From: Stenopsyche tienmushanensis
Lineage: Eukaryota > Arthropoda > Insecta > Trichoptera > Stenopsychidae
DNA: 64,000 nt
Assembly: GCA_008973525.1 (NCBI GenBank)
Contig: WACJ01000527.1
Coordinates: 1,488,001-1,552,000, forward strand
Direction of reading: 5' to 3'
Shown here: positions 57,831 through 64,000 of the stretch, one piece after another
Layout: each line of letters starts with the position of its first letter
Position numbering within the stretch: the first letter of the stretch is position 1
Translations under genes and position numbers: made by a program
The notes under the pieces: model-generated
The model's database searches: none
What the model saw: only the letters and a program-made list of their open reading frames with translations
Told to the model about the DNA's origin: nothing

Positions 57831-59655
57831 TTGCAGATTTTTTGAAAGTTTCATCTTTCTCCATTTTATTCAATGAATATACGAAATACGTATACTTTTT
57901 TAAATAAAAAAATAAGCGTACTTTTTGTTATGTTTTTGTTATCCTTGTTATTTCGGAAATCCCTGAATACAGTACCATATTGTTTCCTATTCTTGTCTGT
58001 ATTTAAAGCACCGATCAATCCAATGAATAATGTCACACAACTAATTAATCATCGATTTATTTTTACACCATAATTGTCTAAAAATACGTAATACATAGTC
58101 CATTGGCATTGTTTTCGTCCTGGCGACTCCCATATGCGGTTTCCTACGATTACTCATTCCCTTTAAAAGTATTCAGTGTAAAAATTTATATTTAAAAAGC
58201 TGTGCTTAATAAAAATGCTTCATTGTGCGAAAACAAAGAGAGGAAGTAAATACTTTACGTCGGTGCTAACATGATTTGATAATGTTAGAGTTTAGCCTAC
58301 CATGAACTTGGATCATCACATTCTGATTCAATCAACGCATTTATAGGCGCCAATATAATTAACATGATTTTGTACATAGAAGAGTCGATATGAATAATTT
58401 ATTGGCAATGTTATCCTCGGCGGCTGTGGGGCGAGCACGCAATCGCCAAATCGTTCCATTATTATGATACGAGTATTAAGGGCGGGACACTCCTGCGGGA
58501 TACAATATCGCTAAAACGCTGCGGTGATTCACGGCCAATATCGATAATTTGACCAGCCGTTGGTGATTTACGACCCCAGACGATGTAAATCGGACGTGGA
58601 CCTTTTACATCGGCCCAATCGATCTTCCATTAACGAAATAAAAATGAACTTGACCTTTCGAAAGTCAGGCGAGATTATTTTTTGGACGGCGTCATACATA
58701 CGTTGTTTTGGGGATGTTTATTCAAATATTTATCAATTTGATGCTTTATTTGTTTATGGAATAACGCGTGTCCAAATATGTACGCATGCTTTATAAACAA
58801 CATAAACAAAATAAGAATGAAGTCCGTGGGATGTTGTTGTTGAAGTAAACATACCCATCAACGTCGTGGTCAGATCATAATTGTTTGAATTCGAAATTTC
58901 TTTGTTCCGTTGTTAATTTACTAAATAATTGTTACATTTCGTCCATATATGCCCGTTGAACTAAATTTAGATCGCTTAAGTAAATTTATAAATCATATAA
59001 AAAAATAAAGTCTTCAACATTGAATGCTTGCTGAAATAATATATGTATATATAAAAAAATATATAATAAGTCATATCGAACCAACTGAAAACAGAACAGA
59101 TGCCATTTCCAAGTCATCAACGACACAAGCGATATCAATATCGAGGATATTCAAGGATTACTTATGGAAGAAGAGATTGATGAAGCAAATCCAATAGAAA
59201 TGACATTTAGAATAATCCAAAATACAGAGATGACGCTGTTAAACATTGTATCTTAACACATTACATACGGGGCAACTTCGAGTCCGTTTGCCCATCGTTT
59301 TTAAACAACACATCACCCAACGCTTGTTCTTCATTTGGGATCGTTTATTTTTGCAATTCCTGCGAACTTATTTTAGTTAGTTTTTGGTCAAATATTTTCA
59401 ATAATGAGACAATGGAAACAAGTTTGAAATTCATAAAAATATGCTGCATAAAAATAATTCATAAAAACACCAACTGGCATAGGAAATATGAATCCCGTAG
59501 GTAATTTATTAATTAAAGAGTATAAAGAAATGCGTGGACTTGATCAAACATTTAGATTTATAGCTTGTAAATAAAGATTGTAATTAAAGAGAGATCTTCA
59601 AAATTGCTTAAGCTCCACACGAATTAATTTATGAAGATCATTCACACCAAAAGGA
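57831..59655. other. No supported gene
   Basis: AT-rich sequence. Frames at 57873-58073 and 58560-58796 have no recognised homology. A TTAACACATTACATACGGGG end-like motif occurs at about 59255. Confidence 0.4.
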
Positions 59656-59657
59656 AA

Positions 59658-60515
59658 TACACTCAAACCTCATTTTGTGCGATTTCGAAGTTATGCGGTT
59701 TTTTTAAAGCTTTTTATTTTATTTTTATAAAGAGTACGCATCGAGATATTTTGGATAAAACACTAAGCGAAATTTGAAAAAAAACTGCTATCGCTGAATT
59801 ACGACCACGCCCTTTATTCTTCCGATTGATTCCGTTTTGATGACTTTTTAAAATATATTTTCCAAAAGAATTTCCAAAACTCTAACTACTTACGGAATTA
59901 TAGCTATTTTAGTGACGTGGCAACTTGGCCATCCCCTAACATAATGAAATCTTTTGACGCGTTTTTCTCGAAACTACTTTTTTCAACACGGTTGACATTA
60001 TATCTCAAGTTTTAATTGATTAATTTACTTCAAACTGGATACAAATCTTTTCTATATAACCCTTTTTTTTAGTTAGGAACTATAGTGACATCTTTACTAA
60101 TTATGAATTATATTGTTGGAAAGAGAAAATCTACACAGAACAATGATGTCATTGACACTGGGTATACTATTTTTTCCGAAGAAGAGAACGATTTTGAGTC
60201 ATAACGAAAATTATCATACAGCGATCATAGTTTGTATTTAAAATAATTAGTATTTCTCTAGTGGATATCTGACACATGAGATGCCAGATTTCAGACATCC
60301 TTTAAAATTCACCAATGATACAAGACGTCCTTTAAATGTTATCAAAAATGTTATTTTTTAATTGCCTTATTGTTTTCCTGTTTTTTTTTTTAATAACTTT
60401 TTTTATGCGATTTTGAATATATTTTATATAGCTGTTTCAAAGTTATGCGGTTCTTAAAATCCATGAAATGCATCTTCACTTTTTCTATGTAAGTCATAAC
60501 TTTTTTTGTGCGATT
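59658..60515 (+). mobile_element. pogo/Tigger-like MITE (copy 5, longest)
   Basis: It begins 'TACACTCAAACCTCATTTTG' and ends near 'CATAACTTTTTTTGTGCGAT', with the final few bases lost. It is almost collinear with copy 1 (2841-3688) in reverse orientation, including the shared central block with 'ctacacagaacaatgatgtc'. No transposase frame. Confidence 0.78.
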
Positions 60516-61690
60516 TAATGCTTAATATTAATGAAGAAGAAAAACTTAGGTATTGATATGTAATACTTATGATCAATATTGTTTCAATGCGCGCATTTTT
60601 TCTTAGATATATTATACATTAAAAATATTCGTATTTTTTCCAATTTTAGAACCCAAACCAGTTTTTTGTATTGGTTATATATTTCATATAAAACGGAGTT
60701 ATGTATGCAACTCTTCAGAAATTTTATTTTTAGTCCAATAAAAGTCCTGTTTTCGACAATCTGTCGTAGAATTACGGAGTGCAAAGGGTTAATAATCATA
60801 TATCAATACAAATATTTATTTTATTTAACAAGCAAAAGAACATAAACTGCCAAAAATATTAAAATCCACGCCCTTTTTACATCAACATGTATACGGTGTG
60901 AAATATCGCACGCTACAGCAGTAAGTTGGAGCACGTAACGCCCGACTAAAAAGTGTTAACGTAAAGTAGATTTCCAACGGTGGATACTTCCTTACTTTGA
61001 ATAGTAAGTCCGAACGCCGTGATAACAACTGAGCACTATTTTTATTTTATTTCTTCAGGATGGGCCATTTCCGTTATCGAATACTTTTCTAAGGTCGTTC
61101 TTATTTTATTATACTGTTCACCAAGGGTTAACAAGGCAACCAGAGCACGGATTACGTACGAGTCGTTGAACGTCTGTTTTTGCATGATAAAAGCAAAAAT
61201 TGTGCTAAACTTTCAAACCATTATCAAGTATGTACTAAATAGAAGCCCACTCGCTTTTTTTATCACAGGACTTTGACATACCACGAAAGCATCCTGATAT
61301 TACCTGATAATTCATTGAATTAATCGGAATCCGAGTAGACACACCACAATTGTATTAAAAAGTATCAATAATAAAACCCACGCAAAATACATATCTATAA
61401 ATGTTTTATGAAAGGGCTCATTATTCACAGAAAAGATGATTTATAGAAAATTTATTATCGTTATTATTGAACAATGCTCTATTTGAATCACCAATAAAAT
61501 GTGGAATATTTTCACAAAGGCGGATAATATTTTCCGGGAAAACTTGAATGCAATATTTATAAATATTTTATGGAGCAAATCAAATTTAAACCGCTTAATC
61601 ATCAATATTCGATCAAACTGACATTTATTTTGCATCTACGTTCTGCCATAATTATTATTGCCAAAAATATTAGACCACATGCTGATATAC
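60516..61690. other. No supported gene; one weak exon candidate
   Basis: 'GAGTGCAAAGGGTTAA' ending near 60792 is a TTAA-class end. At 61057-61187 an open stretch after 'tttcttcag' begins 'GWAISVIEYFSKVVLILLY' and could be an exon with a membrane helix, but no clear donor or homology supports it. Confidence 0.3.
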
Positions 61691-61985
61691 GGACCGGAAT
61701 TTTCAATGTGACTGATAAAATTCCTTTCTGCTGAGACACGGACTAAAACTCGCAAAATTCCCAATTTCCCGACAAATTATTTATTTCCGTCGCTGCAGAT
61801 GAATACTTATATACTATAATACTTTGATATGATTCATAATTATATTACGGAGGAATACAAAAATTCTGAACCCCGTATGTATTATATTTCGTATCGATAT
61901 TCCCATTATTAGAGTCGAGGTGTAGTAAATACATCACCGGTAGGGAAAGGTTAATATAACAATTCGAAAAATATATATGTATTCT
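61690..61985 (-). repeat. Interspersed repeat family ('TTAACCTTTCTCTACC'), copy 3
   Basis: Reverse orientation copy: 'tcgctgcagatgaatac', 'attagagtcgaggtgtag' and 'ggtagggaaaggttaatata' mirror 8300-8530. Confidence 0.65.
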
Positions 61986-62572
61986 ATATAATTTATTGAA
62001 AATTAAAAGTATTCTTTTTAATTAGAACAAGGATAGTAATCTACAAACTGTTATAATATTTTTTAATGTAAATGCGTATGTAATTGATACGTCATGCAAT
62101 TGATACTACCGCTGAATGCGGGAGAAGATAATCTCTTTTTTGTAAATACTATACGTTAAAACAGACAAAAATTAGGTTGATATACAGGTATTTCTTGTCG
62201 CAATATTGTGTTTTTGTATTGTTGGAATATCAATTTTTAAAGCTTTTATTTTTTTGAATACGAGACTTAAATAACACACCTGGTTGACATTTATCATACA
62301 TGTTTCCTTATTTCGTACAATATTTTCAATTTTAGTTTTGGTTCTGGAACTACATACCTGACGCACTCATTCTGCGATTCCAGTTTCTGAGAACATAATT
62401 TTTTTAACAACCAAACCATGATTACACAAGATAACATACATCTATTCATTTTTTAAAGTTCCACTTCTTAAACTTTTCAAAAAATTCGCGTTATGTGATA
62501 AACAAATAGTCCCGTATATAAAGTGTTAAGATAGGGTTATTTGAATATGCATTTGGTGTAAGAAGCGTTGGT

Positions 62573-62636
62573 GGACACGTCTGCATAATGTGTCATTTTT
62601 TCTTACCAAAAAATGACGCACAATGCAGACGTGTCC
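62573..62636. repeat. 29-bp inverted repeat with 6-bp loop
   Basis: Arms 62573-62601 and 62608-62636 pair at 26 of 29 positions around the loop 'cttacc'. The outer 14 bp (GGACACGTCTGCAT) and inner 9 bp are perfect. It may be a tiny foldback element or a transposon end; no target duplication is evident. Confidence 0.7.
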
Positions 62637-62685
62637 GTCAAAGCGTAACACGTAACGTAATTCGTATGGACACAGTTGTATACAG

Positions 62686-62760
62686 CAGTGATCCGCAACC
62701 GGTGTGCTTTGAGCCGATACGCTGTCAAATAACACAATTCCATTAGATGTTTTCTGGAGT
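62686..62760 (+). mobile_element. hAT-type terminus (CAGTGATCC..CAACCGGTGTGC)
   Basis: 'CAGTGATCCGCAACCGGTGT' is a terminus similar to that at 448. A 149-codon minus-strand open frame crosses this end and the inverted repeat at 62573, so I treat that frame as incidental. Confidence 0.5.
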
Positions 62761-63004
62761 TCCGTTAAGAAAGAATATCCTCGCATTTCGGAGAAAACGA
62801 TCCTAACGCTACTTCTATTTTCGACGACATATTCATGGGAGCAAAGTTTTTCAACACTTGTATTAATGTAAAATGGAAAGCAGTCATGCTTAAAAGGTCT
62901 TGTTGGCAATTCTGAGTGATAGAGGATCTCCTGACAAAGCGAACATAGCAGGAATACAGTAGTACGTAAACTCAAGTTATAGTGTCCAGTTCTTTAATCA
63001 CGCC

Positions 63005-63760
63005 AAGGACGAGCGGATCAATAACACCCACGAATTTCTTGAGCGACTTAAATTGGAAGGTGAGGATTTTCCAAGCTCTTTTGTGACTGGAAATAAAAAG
63101 TGGGTGGCTCATTACACGTCTGAGGCAAAAAGACAGTCGTCACAGTGACGTCACACTAATTCCCCATCTGCTAAAAAATAAAAACCACAATTACGGGGGA
63201 AAAAATCATGAGCTCAATGTATTGGAACCGAAAGGGCATAATTTTGGCCGAATTTCTGCCTCAGGGGAAGACCATCAATGCACAACGATATGGTGAAACC
63301 CTAAAAAAAACTCAAAAATAACATTAAAAACAAAATAAGGGGAATGCTGACAAGAGGAGTGGGCTTGTTGCATGACAACGCCCGTCCTTAAACGACCTTA
63401 GCCACCAAGGCGCTCTTGTATTCATTTGGTTGGAATGTTTTTAATCATACCCCGTATTGCCTTGACTTGGCGCCTTCAGATTGTCATCTTTTCAACTCCT
63501 TGAAGGCACACATGAGTGGAATTAAATTTTCAAACAACGAGCAAATGCAGAAAGAGGTTCTGAAATGGGGGAAGGAACTAGCGGGAGAGTTCTTCGAAGA
63601 GGGCAAAAAAAAACTTGTGCCATGGCTCACCATATGCATTGAACGGGATACTTTTTCTAAAAACAAAAATCTAGTACATTTTCATTTTAAACATCCCTCG
63701 TATGTATACATAATTGTTAAATTGGTTTATCAAATCAATATCTATTATTTAAGCTTTTGA
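63005..63760 (+). pseudogene. mariner transposase pseudogene
   Basis: Ordered blocks: 'NNTHEFLERLKLEGEDFPSS', 'FVTGNKKWVAHYTSEAKRQS' (first Asp block, with NKKW in place of DETW), 'RGVGLLHDNARP' near 63355 (second Asp), 'PYCLDLAPSDCHLFNSLKAH' near 63450 (third Asp, SPDLAPSDxHLF motif), and a C-terminal stretch with 'FSNNEQMQKEVLKW' and 'FFEEGKKKLVPWLTICIE'. Several stops and shifts occur before 63416; the last 114 codons are open. Loss of the first catalytic Asp shows it is inactive. Confidence 0.88.
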
Positions 63761-63794
63761 TGTGCCACGGAATTCAAGGAAGAACTTTGGTGTG

Positions 63795-63903
63795 TCGTGG
63801 GGAGGGAATCCAATCCCGAGCCAAAATTTCGATCCCGGGATTTCGGGATTTCATTAGACAATCCCGGGACCAGTCCCGGGATCCCGGGATTGGGATTTTC
63901 AAT
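63795..63903. repeat. ATCCCGGGAT-rich transposon end, copy 2
   Basis: Multiple 'atcccggga' units, partly palindromic, as at 22825-22930. The adjacent 63904-64000 is the reverse complement of 8662-8750, so this end probably belongs to a larger repeat continuing beyond the window. Confidence 0.5.
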
Positions 63904-64000
63904 ATTTTAAGAAATTACCTTGATGAATTTGATCAAAAATTACTAATAAGTCCATTTGTTCAATATTAAAAATCACTTGAAGGCCAAAGAATTTTATTTA

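Noticed and set aside
57670..57873. A plus- or minus-strand host exon in the less AT-rich stretch 57660-57830
   Set aside because: The minus-strand frame fits the LINE endonuclease that continues past the hAT insertion, which explains the composition better.
62526..62975. A 149-codon minus-strand frame that could be a gene
   Set aside because: It runs across a foldback repeat and a hAT terminus, shows no recognisable domain, and has no splice or start context.
1..64000. CRISPR arrays, operons, rRNA genes or bacterial insertion sequences
   Set aside because: No regularly spaced direct repeats, no rRNA-like conserved blocks and no prokaryotic gene organisation were seen; the genes are spliced.

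Overview
The window looks like AT-rich, repeat-laden nuclear DNA from an arthropod, most probably an insect. The evidence is spliced genes with short GT-AG introns of insect size, and a transposon set (mariner, Tc1-like, pogo/Tigger, piggyBac, hAT, RTE- and Jockey-like LINEs, tRNA-derived SINEs) typical of insect genomes. Nothing prokaryotic or organellar is present. I cannot name the species.

Region 1 (about 1-14.0 kb) is the only clearly genic part. It is a cluster of phospholipid phosphatase genes (PAP2/LPP superfamily, the family of Drosophila wunen and vertebrate PLPP1-3). I could assemble three complete six-exon genes by hand: LPP-A (+, 1017-2390, 266 aa), LPP-B (-, 6870-4093, 287 aa) and LPP-D (-, 13931-12276, 295 aa). 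All splice sites are GT-AG, exon phases are identical, and the three catalytic motifs are present. A fourth copy, LPP-C (+, 9662-10744), is a pseudogene from segmental duplication of the LPP-A region. It has no first exon, has lost a splice acceptor and has an in-frame stop. The proteins should be six-pass membrane enzymes that dephosphorylate lipid phosphates on the lumenal or extracellular face. Genes alternate in strand, which fits duplication plus inversion rather than simple head-to-tail tandem growth.

Region 2 (14-34 kb) is mostly degenerate mobile DNA: several copies of a TTAA-flanked MITE (piggyBac-like), a pogo-like TA-flanked MITE, tRNA-derived SINEs, a mariner pseudogene and a Tigger/jerky-type transposase pseudogene. 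Two short segments look like isolated exons of unidentified host genes (16986-17135 + and 25329-25164 -).

Region 3 (34-64 kb) is again repeat-rich, with readable nested insertions. A solo LTR (45376-45900) sits inside a mariner remnant. A complete but non-coding two-LTR retroelement (53719-56205) sits next to an RTE-like LINE endonuclease fragment. That LINE fragment is also split by a hAT-type element (56397-57647, 8-bp target duplication), which itself carries a piggyBac remnant. The LTRs are far more GC-rich than the surroundings, and all long open frames there are composition artefacts on both strands.

Most unlisted DNA is AT-rich with no supported gene. The most interesting items are the LPP cluster with its decaying duplicate, the MITE whose TTAA target is shown by a natural empty site in the same window, the nested stack at 53-58 kb, and an interspersed repeat with a conserved strong hairpin of unknown class.
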